Assembly (NCBI GenBank): GCA_011947345.1
Contig: JAAVTG010000001.1
Coordinates: 296,361 to 360,360, forward strand
Direction of reading: 5' to 3'
Origin: Phytophthora quininea
Taxonomy: Eukaryota; Oomycota; Peronosporomycetes; Peronosporales; Peronosporaceae
Length of the DNA stretch: 64,000 bases
Of the stretch, positions 20,949 to 32,311 are shown one piece after another. The notes below the pieces were generated by a model. That model did not search any database. It saw only the letters and a list, made by a program, of their open reading frames with translations, and was not told where the DNA came from. The position numbers and the translations under genes are program-made. Every line of letters begins with the position of its first letter. Within the stretch, counting starts at the first letter, position 1.

Positions 20949-21616
20949 TCATACAGATGCAGAAAAACTTCCTGTGGAAGGGATTAAGCGAGACATATTC
21001 TTGTCAGCACAATATATCGCAAGTAGTGCTCGTGCGTGGTCAAGTATTGTTGAGATGGTTGCGGGATCTCTGCAGATGAAATCGGCGTCGCCCGCGCATA
21101 CCACCATCTGTTCCAATAAGTCGAAGGGTATGTCGAGTTCGCTTGATACTTCCCGTAATGCTGCTTTTAGGTAAATTATGAACAAGACAGGATATAGTGA
21201 GTCGTCTTGTGGTGTTCCAGTGTTGCTGTCGAATGGCTTGAGGGTTGCTTTTCCGGAGCGAAGAGAGAGCATAGTCTTGGCCAGTAATAACCGTATCAAT
21301 CGAATCTCATCATCGGGCAGGAAACTCTCAAGTACAGAGAGAAGGTTTTGTTAGTCAGTAGTGTCAAACGCTCTGGACAAGTCGATACCGAGAATGTGGA
21401 TACGTTCGCGAAATTTCTCTGCTCGCGCGCAGAGCCATCGATGAGTCCAGACTGCATCAGCGATACTGTAGTGTTTTTCGAATCTACCTTGATGAGGAGA
21501 TAAAAACTTGTTGACCGTGGGAGTGATTCGCTCGAGCACAATGAGCGAGATGGTTTTCCGGATGTTGTTGAGGTGAACAATTGGTCGTAGACTTGAGCAT
21601 TAGCGTAAGGTAGCAT
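20949..21616 (-). pseudogene. Non-LTR retrotransposon reverse transcriptase fragment
   Basis: Minus-strand text spread over three frames matches reverse transcriptase order: AVWTHRWLCARAEKFRER, ILGIDLSRAFDT (motif A), NTGTPQDDSLYPVLFIIYL (motif B; QGD changed to QDD) and VVCAGDADFI (the motif C YADD position, changed to CAGD). The active-site Asp-Asp is altered and several frameshifts are present, so this is a dead remnant. Endonuclease, RNase H and ends are not visible. Confidence 0.8.
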
Positions 21617-21732
21617 GAATTTACGGTTCCAATTCGCAGCGCCCGTAGCGCTCGCTACGTTTATCCAATTTTACTATCTACCTACGAAACCGATTTACCG
21701 TAGCTCTTACACTGCAGGGTTGAACCGGATCT

Positions 21733-22205
21733 GTGAAAGTCGAGATGCTGGAGAGGCAGATTCTGGAGAAGGGCATGAGTGTGAAGGACATCAATCTGGA
21801 CATGGCCGGCAGCGATGTCTGCGGCAACACGCTGGCAGATGGCGACGCTCAGTCGATTCCTTCGGACGGGAAGGCGATCTGGCTCGGCAGCGGCGGTGGT
21901 GGGTTTACGCACACGGTACGGGGTTTACGACGTTGTCGGAGTTTTGCTGAACATCCTTTCTTATGCGTTGCATTTTCACAGGGGCCTTGCGAGATCTACC
22001 TTGACGACAAGATGGTTCTCCCACAGCGACGACTGCGAGGACGAGTTCCAGGGCGGCGGCGTCGGATCGTCGGAGATGTCTTAAGTGCCCGTCGGCTACT
22101 CGTCGTGCAGCGGTAAATGCACTCTGCCGTTCTACTGGTTGGCCTTCCAGAACGACCAGTGGCCACGACCGACGAAGAGCTTTCAACTTCATCTTCGTCC
22201 ATACT
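21733..22205 (+). pseudogene. Unidentified broken gene fragment
   Basis: Three frames carry protein-like text in sequence: VEMLERQILEKGMSVKDINL and IWLGSGGGG; then CEIYLDDKMVL; then after a shift HSDDCEDEFQGGG and, past an in-frame TAA, YSSCSGKCTLPFYWLAFQN. The Cys/Trp pattern of the last piece looks like part of a secreted carbohydrate-active or binding protein, but I cannot name the family. Frameshifts and a stop make it a likely pseudogene. Confidence 0.4.
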
Positions 22206-22307
22206 AACACCAAGTTACTAACTTTAGTTGATTTAAGTATACATTTTGGAGTGAGTGAAGGTCGTTGGAATATCTACCAATCCCTTTCCAATTTGCAATC
22301 CGCCAAG

Positions 22308-24400
22308 ATGGACGCACTCGCCTCCGCTCTATCACCGCTTGCAGCCGCGTCCGACGCCGACCTGCGCGCGGTCCTGTCTAGCGACCAGCTGCAGAATCTC
22401 CTGCCATTGCTGGACGAGTTTTTCACCCAGGCGACGGCGCTGCAGACCAGTAAATCCACCTCCACAGATGAAAACCCCAGTCGAGAGGTGTTTTCGCTGT
22501 TCTTTCGCGTTACAGATGCCCCCGAGCTGCTGCCGTTGGGAGTTAGTACGGAACTACTCCATGTGACCAGATTAGTGCCTTTTTGCCAGTTGTACGCCCC
22601 CAAGAATACGCAGAGCGTGCAGGAGCTGCTGGGTGCGGTGGCGGCCAGCGTCCCTTCCTTTAACGCGACGCTGACGACGCTGAGGCAGCTTTTGATCAAT
22701 GTAGGGGTATCATCCGTTGTTTTCCTTGATTCATGCTGACTGGGCTTTATTATTGTAGCAATGTGGGGAGCTACATACACAGGTGGTGGCGGCCAAGAGA
22801 GGACAAGTGGTGCAGTTACTGCATCGCTGCTACGAGCTGAGCTTGGCAGTGTCGGGATTGGCGTCGTCTTTAACTGTAACAGAGTCGTTGCTTCTCGGCG
22901 GCAAAGATCTGGAGCAAGAGCTGATGCTGCAGAATGACTCGCTGCTGTATTTGCTGACGCAGAGCTACGAGGCAGACCTACCCGTTTTGCAGCGCCAACT
23001 GGCCAAGTTTGATGAGAAGGTGGAGTTGCAGGAGCAGCAAGTGGTGGCGGAGACACGACACGCGTTATTAGTGGCCCTGGGTAGATGTGTGGACGCTGTT
23101 ATGGAGAAGCAGCAGACGTCTGTGACGTCAGGGGAAGAGCTACTGGCTGGACTACATGCGCTCAGCAATGGCTGCCAGGACGACGACGCAGAGCACGGGT
23201 CGTTCCTGAGTGATCTCTGGTTTCTCTGTGAGTATAAAGACAAGGTCTCTGACTTCTTTGACCACTGTAAAATGGACCGAGAGCATTTTTCGTATCTGGA
23301 TATGGTGGCTGAAGAGCTCCCTCGACGCCGCATCCTTCCGACGATGCTGGTCGATGATCTTGCCACGGAGAGCAAGCCGAAGGTGGCTCTGTCTGCTGAC
23401 GCACAGGAGTGGAAAGCACCTGAGAGCAATGCTACAACTGCAGGCGTGGAGGCCAAGGCGCCAACCCCGCAGACTGATGAAGCTACAAATGTGGTGGAGT
23501 CTATGACACACCAAGTGAAGGACTTGTTCCCTGACTTGGGTGAAGGTTATGTAGAGTTATGTCTGTTGAGCTCTGGGCTAGAGGTGGAGGCCGTGATTAA
23601 TTTTTGCTGGAACATAACCCTCCTCCTGCTCTGATTGACGTCCCGCAGGACATGAAGCAAACAGATCCAGAATTTGTGCGATTGAAAGCACAGATTACCG
23701 GGAAGCCAACTCCTACTGAATCCAAAAGCTTGACCCGAGTCGGGTATGGGTGGGCAAGAAGACGCAGGAGAAAGAGTACGATCCTCAAATTGCAAAGAGA
23801 GATCAACAATTAGCGGAAAAGATGAAGCAGATCGCTGTCATGTACGAAGAAGAAGACGAGTACGGATTGGAGCCGACGAGCGGATCGTTAGGAGGTGTAC
23901 GTACTGGCGATGGAGACGATGATGACGTCGCTGCACTGGATGAATACGATGACGACTACAACGACGAGTTTGAAGACTACGTGCCCTTTAGTGTTCATGA
24001 TGGCGGGAACGCTGATGATCAGGACGCAATTCGAGAACAGAACCGCCGCATGCGCGCACAGGAGGAGAAGGACGCCTTCTGGGAGAACATGAGGAACCGG
24101 AACCGTGACAATCCTGTCAATGGAGTTGATGACGACGATGAGGAGGAGGAAGAAGAGAAGGAAGAGGCAAAGACTAGAGAACAACAACGTACAAACTCAA
24201 TGTCTCGTGGTTCTACCCCAGCTGATAGCCAAAACCACAAGACCACTCGACGGAAAGACAAAAGACAAGGCAACGAGGGGAAGTCCGACGAGCCGATGAC
24301 TCCACAGCAGCAGCAACGTATGCGCGCACGAAAAGACAAGAACAAGGCCAAGGTCGCCAACCACAATCGGAAGGACCGGGCGCTGAAGAAGATGGGCTGA
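22308..24400 (+). CDS. ASCC2: ASCC2-like subunit of the ASC-1/RQT complex, CUE domain
   Basis: About 675 residues. An N-terminal helical domain is followed by a CUE domain (VKDLFPDLGEGYVELCLLSSG) and a C-terminal acidic, Lys-rich tail (EEDEYG..., a run of Glu, and QQRMRARKDKNKAKV). In animals ASCC2 binds Lys63-linked ubiquitin through CUE and works with ASCC3 helicase in DNA alkylation repair and ribosome quality control. A 58-bp intron (GTAGGG ... TTGTAG, 22701-22758) joins in frame as LLIN/QCGEL. Two one-base frameshifts, a T-run at 23601 and a G-run at 23742, are each mended by one base. Confidence 0.85.
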
Positions 24401-24496
24401 TTTAGACGCATACTTATCGAGAAGACTTGCTACCTGGGTAAACTGCAATGCGAGTGGAGCTCGAAGTGATTTTTGGTTTTGATGGTCAAGATCTTG

Positions 24497-25768
24497 TCAG
24501 TACGTAATGCGTCGCAGTCGTTGAACCAGCTTGACATTCTTTCGCAGGCGTCTGCGAGCTGCACGGCTAGCGTCATGAACATGGGTCAAGTCAGGGTTCA
24601 AGTAGATGCTTGGGATGGAGAGAAGGACTTGCTGCGAGCCTAAATCTGGCAGTCCGGGCCGTGGAGGTCTCGACTTGGGAGACTTTTTCTGACCGTCATC
24701 ACCTCGTTCGTTCCGTCTCGCATCAAGTACCTGCTCCAGCTTCGTTTTCGTTGGGCTACCTTGAAAGAGATTCTCCCGACCAGCTCGGCCAGCTGCGCTC
24801 GAGTCGAAATCTCCTCCCCAGCTGTCATAGCTGCCGTCGTTATCATTTAGTCCTAAACGACTGACACGGATGTCAGGGAGGCGGCGATCGATCGCTTGTT
24901 TGCTTTTATCCGACAAACTGTTTGGCGACCGAGAACTCTGGGAAGACGACAGAGGACGGTTGGAGATTGGTTCCAGTACAATCGGTTGTTTGGACTCGTC
25001 ATTGTCTTGGTTGGTGTCTTGATCTGGCGATGTTGGGTCGTCAAAAGACTGAATTCGGTCCAGCTCTGCGTACGCAGTGATCCACTGCAGTTTCACGTGG
25101 TCGTAGATGGTGATCGTCACGCGGTCGAAGAGTTTCTGAAGAAAGACAGCATACTCTTCGGCACTAATGTCGACAGTCCAAATATCAACCTGGTAAACGT
25201 GTAGACTACAAGTGAGAACCCGGTGCTATCGATTGACTGCCAACACTCATCTGCTTACCACTTCAAAGAGCGCACCGAAGAAGAGCAGTTTCGACATGTT
25301 TTCCCCGTCGATGGAGTCGCGAGCCCAGTCCTTCTCGACAATGCATCGCGCTTCGCCGATGGAGAATTCGCTGGGAGCAACCAGCGCCTTGTAGAACTTT
25401 GTGAACACGTCGATGTAGTCGTGCATGGTGAGGGTATCGCCGCCTCGTCGAATGCACGGGAATGTCTCCCAGTAGCGTTCAATGGCTTTTTGCACAGCTG
25501 GGTCCTCCATTAGAGCCCGACGTTTTTTCAGGTTTTCTTCCGTGTAGAGACTGTGGTTGCCTTGCTTCCGGTACGGCAGTGACGTTGGAGACAGCGGGCC
25601 GAAGCTCATTCCTGGCGACTCGTAGTTGAAGAGCAGTTTCTGCTGGCACATGATGCTGGTCTTGACCTTGGAAAGTTGCGGAACGAAGAACGGCACACCT
25701 GGCTCATAGGGCTTCGCGACAGACTTGTCACTTCTCAAAGAGCTTGTGTACGCGTTCATGCCTGCCAT
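24497..25768 (-). CDS. Conserved unknown protein with one intron
   Basis: The ATG at 25768 opens a helical region of about 170 residues (ERYWETFPCIRRGGDTLTM, HDYIDVFTKFYKALVAPSEF, DSIDGENMSKLLFFGALFEV). A 69-bp intron (GTAAGC ... TACCAG on the minus strand, 25190-25258) joins in frame to VDIWTVDISAEEYAVFLQKL. The rest is Ser/Pro/Asp-rich and ends with a basic stretch (RAARRRLRKNVKLVQRLRR). The helical part vaguely resembles EF-hand-type proteins of flagella, but no calcium loop is clear. About 400 residues; role unknown. Confidence 0.65.
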
Positions 25769-26224
25769 GATCGTTCCCTTGCTGATGATACTTGGCTGAA
25801 AAGTTACGAATGTGGCCGTGTCGGACTATTTTCAGGTAGACCAGAACACTCAACTGTACTGGCATGGAAGCTCGTTACCAACAATTTCGTCACTGTCTTC
25901 GCTTCGGAGCCAACAAATTCCTGGACTGATCAAAAGCGTGCTGCTTTCGATGCCCTGCATCTGCCGGCCTGCAGTTCGCGCGATCTCTACAATGAAAGCA
26001 TGATGCATTTTCGTCCAAGAATAAAATTATCTCTCGATCGGCTGGCTTTGACGATATCTGCCGACGACAGTCAGTGGCATGAGGTTTTGGTGCAGCTTAC
26101 CACTGGCCAATTCACAAATTTCCCAGCAGTGATCACTCCTCTCGACTCCCAGAGCCTCCATGCGTTTACTAGTGACTGATTGGAAGATTTTTATCGGGTC
26201 ACCGAGGGTCTGGTCTCGGATCGG

Positions 26225-26556
26225 ATGACACTCTGGAAACGGCAACAAAGTAAGCAGAAAAGTCAACCGACTGATTTGCTCGCTGCGACTGAAGCTTTCC
26301 CTGACGCAGTGAGTGAGGTCAACTACGACGACCACGAAGAACGACTCGCTGCGGCCGTTGCTGCAATCTCGGCGGAGGCGGGTATCCATCCAAAAGTCCA
26401 CAACAACAACCAGACTGCAGCGATTGATGCAGACTCTGACCCCGAGAAAATTCGAGTGCTTGGAGGAGGTTCAAGACCTGGTAGACGAAGACATTTATCG
26501 GTGAGGACGACTGCGTCCCTCGTCGACTTCGACATGCTAACGGAAAGAAAAACTGA
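26225..26556 (+). pseudogene. Decayed EER/WW/RRLR-family member
   Basis: The text ATEAFPDAVSEVN and HEERLAAAVAAIS matches the TTAP block and EER region of the 9653 copy. One frame over, SAWRRFKTW is followed by TAG in place of the second Trp, then TKTFIGEDD and RRLRHANGKKN with a stop. The signal peptide is degenerate (it begins MTLWKRQQ). The paired Trp codons TGG TGG have become TGG TAG, a substitution, so this is genuine decay in addition to any indel error. It opens the second sub-cluster. Confidence 0.75.
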
Positions 26557-27273
26557 GCAGTGTCGCTAGTAATGGCGCATCCACATTCGTTCCTTGCTCG
26601 AAGTCATTTTCGTTAATTCTTCGTCGAGGTTTATTGTGGTGGTCGTCAGTTCATTTGCTGTTGACCGGACAAAGCTGGCGATCGTTCCTTCCGATCGTAA
26701 AAGTATCAAGCGAGCTGCTTGACGTGTTGAAGACGCTGACGAGTTGCTCCCGTCAGCGGAAATTTGTAAGTCGTAGGTCTCCAGAACGCCAGCAAACGGT
26801 GATCGAAATTGTCGTGCTGCATAACACCAGAAGTTAAGTCCAAAAAGGCCCGACAATCATTTTGTACGTGAAAATGTTCACTTCCTGGGATTTCAACTCG
26901 GAGCCACGAAATACCTTTTTCCTAAGCGTGACTAAAGCGATTAAGAATCATAATAAATAAGCTTATTTTAATTGTAGTTTAAAAACTATGTGATCAACAT
27001 GTACCCTCGTGTTGTTGTCGGGGATGAATGCAGCTCTAAACCTCTTCCTGGTTGCTCTCCGATCCGAATCCACGAGCCCAGCTGGTTCCCTCGACAAAGG
27101 AAACACGCTATTTCTTCCTGCCAAATCGCCGAACCTGGCAGGAAAATGTGCTCGCGGATGTGTCGTACGCCATCATCACCGCTTCGTGCGCATTACTAGT
27201 GCAGTGAATGGGGTTCTATCGCTGGCCGTCTCAGTTGGTAACTTTCTAAACGGCAAGAACTACTCTCGCTGCC

Positions 27274-27789
27274 ATGCGTCTCGGCCAAGTTATTGTCGTC
27301 ACTGCGATGGCATTGCTCGTCAGCGGAGACACTTTAGTCAACGCATCCAAGAACGACGTCCCCGCGACAACTGCTCCAACCAAGTCCTTCTCGTTTGATG
27401 AAGTGGACGAAAGCGCAAACGAAGAGCGACGAGGTGGTGGTGGCGGCGGCGGACATGGTGGCGGAGGTGGCGGACATGCTGCTGGAGGTGGCGGTGGGCA
27501 TGCTGTCGCTACGGGTGGTGGTGTGAGTGGTGGGCACGTTGCAGCTTGGGGTGGTGGCGGTGGCGGTGGCGGCGGTGGGACATCGTACGGCACTTCTAGC
27601 GGATCAGGAACGGTAGGCAATTACGTCGACTACACCAATCCGGGGTCTACCGGTAGATCCGGGTCTGCGTACGGAGAGAACACGGGTGTTTGGAAACGAT
27701 TCAAGGCCTGGTGGAAGCGGACGTTTGGAGACGATGACGAGACGGAGGAGACTACGACGCGCAGACTTCGCCTGACAAACGGCGAGTGA
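27274..27789 (+). CDS. Secreted EER/WW/RRLR protein with long Gly-rich insert (171 aa)
   Basis: Signal peptide MRLGQVIVVTAMALLVSGDT. TTAPTKSFSFDEV is followed by NEERR at about residues 49-53. A Gly/His/Ala-rich insert of about 65 residues comes next, then WKRFKAWWKRTFGDDDETEE and RRLRLTNGE. It is a close homologue of the 9653 copy; the Gly run there (six residues) has expanded here. The simple-sequence insert is likely to vary in length between isolates. Intact. Confidence 0.9.
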   Translation: MRLGQVIVVTAMALLVSGDTLVNASKNDVPATTAPTKSFSFDEVDESANEERRGGGGGGGHGGGGGGHAAGGGGGHAVATGGGVSGGHVAAWGGGGGGGGGGTSYGTSSGSGTVGNYVDYTNPGSTGRSGSAYGENTGVWKRFKAWWKRTFGDDDETEETTTRRLRLTNGE

Positions 27790-29730
27790 AATTGCCAGTG
27801 GCCGCCACATGAAATACTACGTAGCTTCATGAATTTAGTAATGCTACAACACTTCTACGGACCGCTTTGCTGGAATTGAAGACACGCAAGGGGAGAAAGG
27901 AGCCCACTTTAACGTTAGTGCTACCTGTAGTATTTGTCTGCACTCGTTTACATCGCTCAATAAAATTCACAAGTCTGCTGGCTTGCTGCCGCATTCAGAA
28001 AAATATAATTCGAGGAAAAAGCTTATCGCGTGCTAGTGACGATTTTTGCTTCGTGTAGTTATGGGCCAAGTTCTCCAACAAGCGCCGTCATCCGATAAAA
28101 GATGTGGTACAGATTTCCCCGGCAAAGGGAGAATTGCGGCCAAATATTTATCTCGCTAAGTAAATGAGGCCTTACGAGTGATCCGATCAGCCATGTAGTA
28201 CTACTGAAATCAAACTTACAAAAGTACTGCAAAAGAATATTAATTCGATCGCTTTAAGTACGTTACTCACACGAGTTTAGCAGGTCAGCGACATGCATCC
28301 TATCGACATACAAGCCTGCGTGCCGCCAGTAGTTCTTGATGTGCTAAGACAGCATCTCTTCCCAGGCCTCGCAGACCCATTCGAAAGCTTTGGGGAAAGC
28401 GATGTTGTATGCGTCTGGGTCCCCGTCAACCAGGTGGACTGCTGCGATGGTTCCAGTCAGGATGTTTCCTGTGCTGGCAGCATATGCCCAGCTGGTGTCT
28501 CTTCGTCAGGCGGAAGCGCTTGGGAACGCTGACACCGCGCCTAGTGTCAAGGCAAGGATTAGCTTCAGTAGTCACAAAACTTTCTGACGAATGGAAGGTT
28601 TGAGTGGCAAAGGCTGGCTGTATTGGCGTTATGCTCTGCTCTGGACAATGCAGAACGCGGAATGACCGCTGCTAAACTGGGTGGTGAGCACTTGGGATCT
28701 TTTCCTGGTGGCTTTCGCTATTGTCGCACTCCACTGTCTTGTGGGAGAAGTCGCTCGGTCTCCTACCAGCAACTATTGATTCTCTAAGCAAGAGTTGCTG
28801 GTGGCGCGAAAGTTGAAGTTGTTGACCCTTCCTATTGACGCTACCGTCTGTGCATGCATCCAGGTTGCTATGAACGGCTCGCAGTGAACATTATTTATTG
28901 CAGTGGTAGTCTGCGTAGGTGTTTGTCAACAACGTCAACACCCCTCTACCCGCTCACGAACGTTAGACTGGAGTTTCTACCAAAACCCACAACTAGTATG
29001 ATGCCATTGCTTCTTGCCTGCGACTAGCGCCGCTTTAGTCGAATCAAGATGGAAGACAACATTGACCGGTACGTAGTTGGTTTGCCTCAGGAGAAAATCT
29101 CTGTTATTACCGCGCTTCGATGGGCTGCTAAAGCTTGGAGAGGGATCGCGTCGGAAGCAATTAGGAACTGTTAAATACACTCTGGTATCATCCTTCGATC
29201 TACAGCAACTGTGGCAATACGCCGCATTCTCTGCTAGGCTAGTACCTCCTGTGGGTTAACTGCGCAGCGAGAGAACCGGTAGCCAGATTTGAATCACTTT
29301 TCCTTTTCCACTCCGAACGTTAAGCACGCTATTTCCTACACAGCGTTCACACGTTAACGTTTTCTCTCGTCCGCTACATAGCTCGTGCGTCACGAGTCAA
29401 AATGAGAAGAATCACTAAAGGGCTTACTCTCTCCTCCAGTTACTACCACACTGAACCATCGTATGGGAGCTTAACCATTCGACGGCAATGTCCTACCGAG
29501 CAAGCAGAAATCCGGATCTTGCCGAGTATCAATTCACACCAGTGGACAGTGGGAGTGCCAAGAACGGTAGCGGCAGTAACCAAATTGCTACAGTATTTGC
29601 AGGGTTCGTGTGAATCGTTCCCGGATCGGCCCAAACCGCGCTGAGCCACGCCAGAGTCCTAATCTTTAATGCAAGCTAGAGCCTTTAGTTTTCAAATTTC
29701 TATTGACTGCTGCGCTAAAACCTGCAGATC
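27790..29730. other. Gene-poor stretch within the second sub-cluster
   Basis: No intact gene. On the minus strand, about 28570 down to 28290, a signal-peptide-like start (LILALTLGAVSAFPSASA) is followed after a stop by GTIAAVHLVDGDPDAYNIAF and another stop, suggesting a dead secreted-protein gene of unknown kind. The rest shows only short open frames. Confidence 0.4.
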
Positions 29731-30013
29731 ATGCGCACGAATATAGTTGTGGCGATTACAATGGCGCTAGTTCTCGCTAGTCGGGAGGTCCTCACAACAG
29801 TTACCAATACGGACAAGAGCAACGGAACTACTGTGCTTCCCGCCTCTAGTTGCCAACAGTGGATTGCGTGAACGTTCTGAAGACTTGAGGGATGACGAAG
29901 AGCGGCATGCCACAGCAACGGCAGCAGTGGCGGCGGTGATGACAAGTTCTAACGACGGTCCAAGTCTTCGGGAATTTTTCAAGACCTGATGGAAACAAAC
30001 ACTTGGGAGTTAA
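29731..30013 (+). pseudogene. Decayed EER/WW-family member
   Basis: The ATG opens MRTNIVVAITMALVLAS and a short stretch that stops after WIA. Downstream in another frame DDEERHATATAAVAAV, SSNDGPSLREFFKT and then TGA replace the family text; WKQTLGS follows. The first Trp of the pair (TGG) is now TGA, the W before FKT is lost, and no RRLR remains. It derives from the 10332 subtype. Confidence 0.75.
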
Positions 30014-30252
30014 TAAGAGGTACTCAAGTGGATGTCTTCGGCAAACGATCGATCAACCCAAACTGAGTGGAAGTCGTGAAAAGCGATATCTCGGACTGAA
30101 AAGAGATTGTGAATCGATTCCCAGCGTTAAAGTCAAAGGCAAGGATTGGAAACTCTACTTCGTCTTGTTGGATCAAAAGGGTTAAATACACTTTACTTTG
30201 CTCTTTTGTGCAAAAATATCGTTAAATCAAACTTCAGTGTACTGTTTGAATA

Positions 30253-30486
30253 TTGCCGGTCATTGCTGCCAAGCAAGTTGTTGCTCGCTTATTGTCTACA
30301 CTGATTGCCGTACTATTGTGCGTTTCAGCAGTTTTGGCAAACCGGACGTCTTACTCTGAAGCAGCTGGAATAGACTATCCTAGCAAACTCCAACTAAACT
30401 ATAATACTCAGACTACGAGGTGTTATCAACTGGAAAACCCCGAATGCCGCTTTCGACCTGGCTATTCGGCGATTTTCGGTTTATAG
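30253..30486 (+). pseudogene. Signal-peptide-like fragment without an ATG
   Basis: The open frame contains a hydrophobic run (LLSTLIAVLLCVSAVLA) like a signal peptide, followed by about 45 residues without family motifs. There is no ATG, the first possible start being TTG. It could be the head of another family copy whose remainder is lost, or chance. Confidence 0.25.
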
Positions 30487-30850
30487 TGATGACATTCTCT
30501 GATGACTTGCGCTGGCGTGCTGTGGTTCTGCTGTACGCTTATAGTATTCCGATCGGAACCGTCTCATTAGTGCTTGGATAGATGGCTGAACCAATTTCAG
30601 ACTACAGGCATCGTGGATAAAGCTCTTCCAGTCCAAAAGGCATCTCGGTGGCCACAAGAAGTTAACGCTTTTGTTGGCGAGTACGTCAAGCTGCATCCTT
30701 GTTTCACTTCGACGAGATAAGTGCTTCAACGAATGTTTTCCAGATCTACCCAATACTTCGGACGCAACAGTGTGTCGTGCATTGCGATTCGATTATGGAT
30801 CACTCACGAAAAAGTTAACGCGCTTCTTCCAGCCCACCAGCGAATGACAC
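30487..30850 (+). pseudogene. Tc1/mariner-like transposase N-terminal fragment
   Basis: The text MTFSDDLRWRAVVLLYAYS, IPIGTVSLVLG, then after stops RWPQEVNAFVGEYVKLHP and, one frame over, FPDLPNTSDATVCRALRFDY and LTKKLTRFFQ fits the helix-turn-helix half of a Tc1/IS630-type transposase. Stops and frameshifts are frequent and the DDE half is missing. A dead remnant between two decayed effector-like genes. Confidence 0.65.
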
Positions 30851-31091
30851 TGGTGACCGATGTGCGAAAATTATTTTCCCGGAGAAGCAGTTTAGGTTGG
30901 CAGTAGCAAGTCAGTACTCGTGTCAAAGTCAGATTAGCAGGTCCTAACAGCGTGGCAAAACGAATGAAAGGGACAATACCTACTACCAACCAACAGATCG
31001 CTGATCCCTGCTGAGGCGATACATCTCGTCAGCCCACTAACTCACTTTGCAATTTGCCTTTGCTCTACGTGACCGAAAACTAATTGATAAC

Positions 31092-31450
31092 ATGCGCGTG
31101 AACGTTCTCGCAGTGGCTTCGGCGGTCTTGGCGATTGTTGGTTTTGGGCGCCACGGGACGGCTAAGAACACGAAGAAAAATGAAATCCGAAATCCCTGCG
31201 ATGACTGCCCCGAAAACTCGGTTTCGATTACCAACAGCGAATTGGGAGGCCACATCGAAAACTCGACGAACGAAGACCGTCACAATACGGCTGCAGCAGC
31301 GGTGGTAGCAGCAACGACGAGTTTTAATGGCAATCCAAGTCTCTCGCAAATACTACAGGCCTGATAGGAGCGAACATTTAAACGCAGAAGCGACCACAAG
31401 TAACGTCGAGGTGGCAAGAGATTTTGGCAATGGCAAACACTTTCGGTCTG
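31092..31450 (+). pseudogene. Decayed EER/WW-family member, Trp pair turned to stops
   Basis: The ATG at 31092 opens MRVNVLAVASAVLAIVG. ENSVSITNS stands at the TTAP block, and NEDRHNTAAAAVVAATTS shows EER changed to EDR. Then NPSLSQILQA is followed by TGA TAG exactly where intact copies have TGG TGG, and by ERTFKRRS in place of KRTFGN. The frame otherwise stays aligned through the stops, so the loss is by substitution. Confidence 0.8.
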
Positions 31451-31969
31451 CACGTCGCCAACGAGCATAGGTGAAATTAAGCGTTTCCACAACGGAATAT
31501 TCCCTCCGCCATATCCCACTCACAATTTTTGTCGCTACAGTTGCTGCCGGGGCCTAAGCGAGTGCTTGAGCTGAATATTGCACGGACCAGGAGACGCTAA
31601 GCGATAAAACTTGGCGCCAACTGTCGAACACGAAGAGATTGACATCGGCGATTGAATGCCCTTAATATTTGGCTATCGATTCCGATGTACATCGTTCTCA
31701 TTATTGGGCGAAGTCAAACGAAAGCGTAGTTTTGCTGACACCACACAGACCAGTTGCGAAAATCATCGATCAAGAAGTATTCATGTAGGCTCGCTGTGTT
31801 AGAACGATGGACACTTTTGGTGTCTTAAGAGCCTCGCAACCAATCGAGAGAGAAACGAAATTGCAGCCCCCTCTCAAACGCGCGTCAGATGCGTCGAAAC
31901 GTTCTCAGACGCACGAGGTACGGCATGCAGCAGCAACTTGCTAGTGGATAAATTACTCAAAGCCATTAA

Positions 31970-32311
31970 CTAGATAGTTCGTTTACTTTTTAATATCGCC
32001 GATGGCGGTTGTTTGACGAAGTCGACGTGTCTTGATGTCCTTGCCGAATTTCCGCTTCCACCACCGTGTAAACCTCTCCCACAGCGTGGGAACTGAATGA
32101 CGTCCACCTTGCCCGATTCCGGACCCTTGTCTTGGTTAGTTCCAGCTTCTCCGTAGTACGGCACTGTACCGCCACCTCTTGCAGCAGTCCCCGCAATTCG
32201 TTCTTCTGTGTTGCCGACGGTGGATTTGAGATCGGAGTCGAAGGCGTTGCCAGTTGCCAACGTCGCCAGGAGAGCGATGAAAAGCACGACAAATATGCGC
32301 CGAGACCGCAT
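31970..32311 (-). pseudogene. EER/WW/RRLR-family gene with one frameshift
   Basis: The ATG at about 32311 opens MRSRRIFVVLFIALLATLATG. NTEERIAGTAARGGG and SGKVDVIQFP follow; then one missing base at about 32092 throws the frame off, while TLWERF, TRWWKRKFGKD and RRLRQ read on in the next frame to a stop at 31983. A single-base loss is all that separates this from an intact gene, and it could be a sequence error of the kind seen throughout the window. It may therefore be functional. Confidence 0.75.

Noticed and set aside
22701..22758. A stop after LLINVGVSS as a truncation of ASCC2
   Set aside because: GT...AG ends, 58 bp length and a perfect in-frame join show an intron.
26225..31450. RIP-type hypermutation as the cause of the Trp-to-stop changes
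   Set aside because: RIP is a fungal process not established in oomycetes, and only a few sites were seen. Kept as a testable bias, not as a conclusion.
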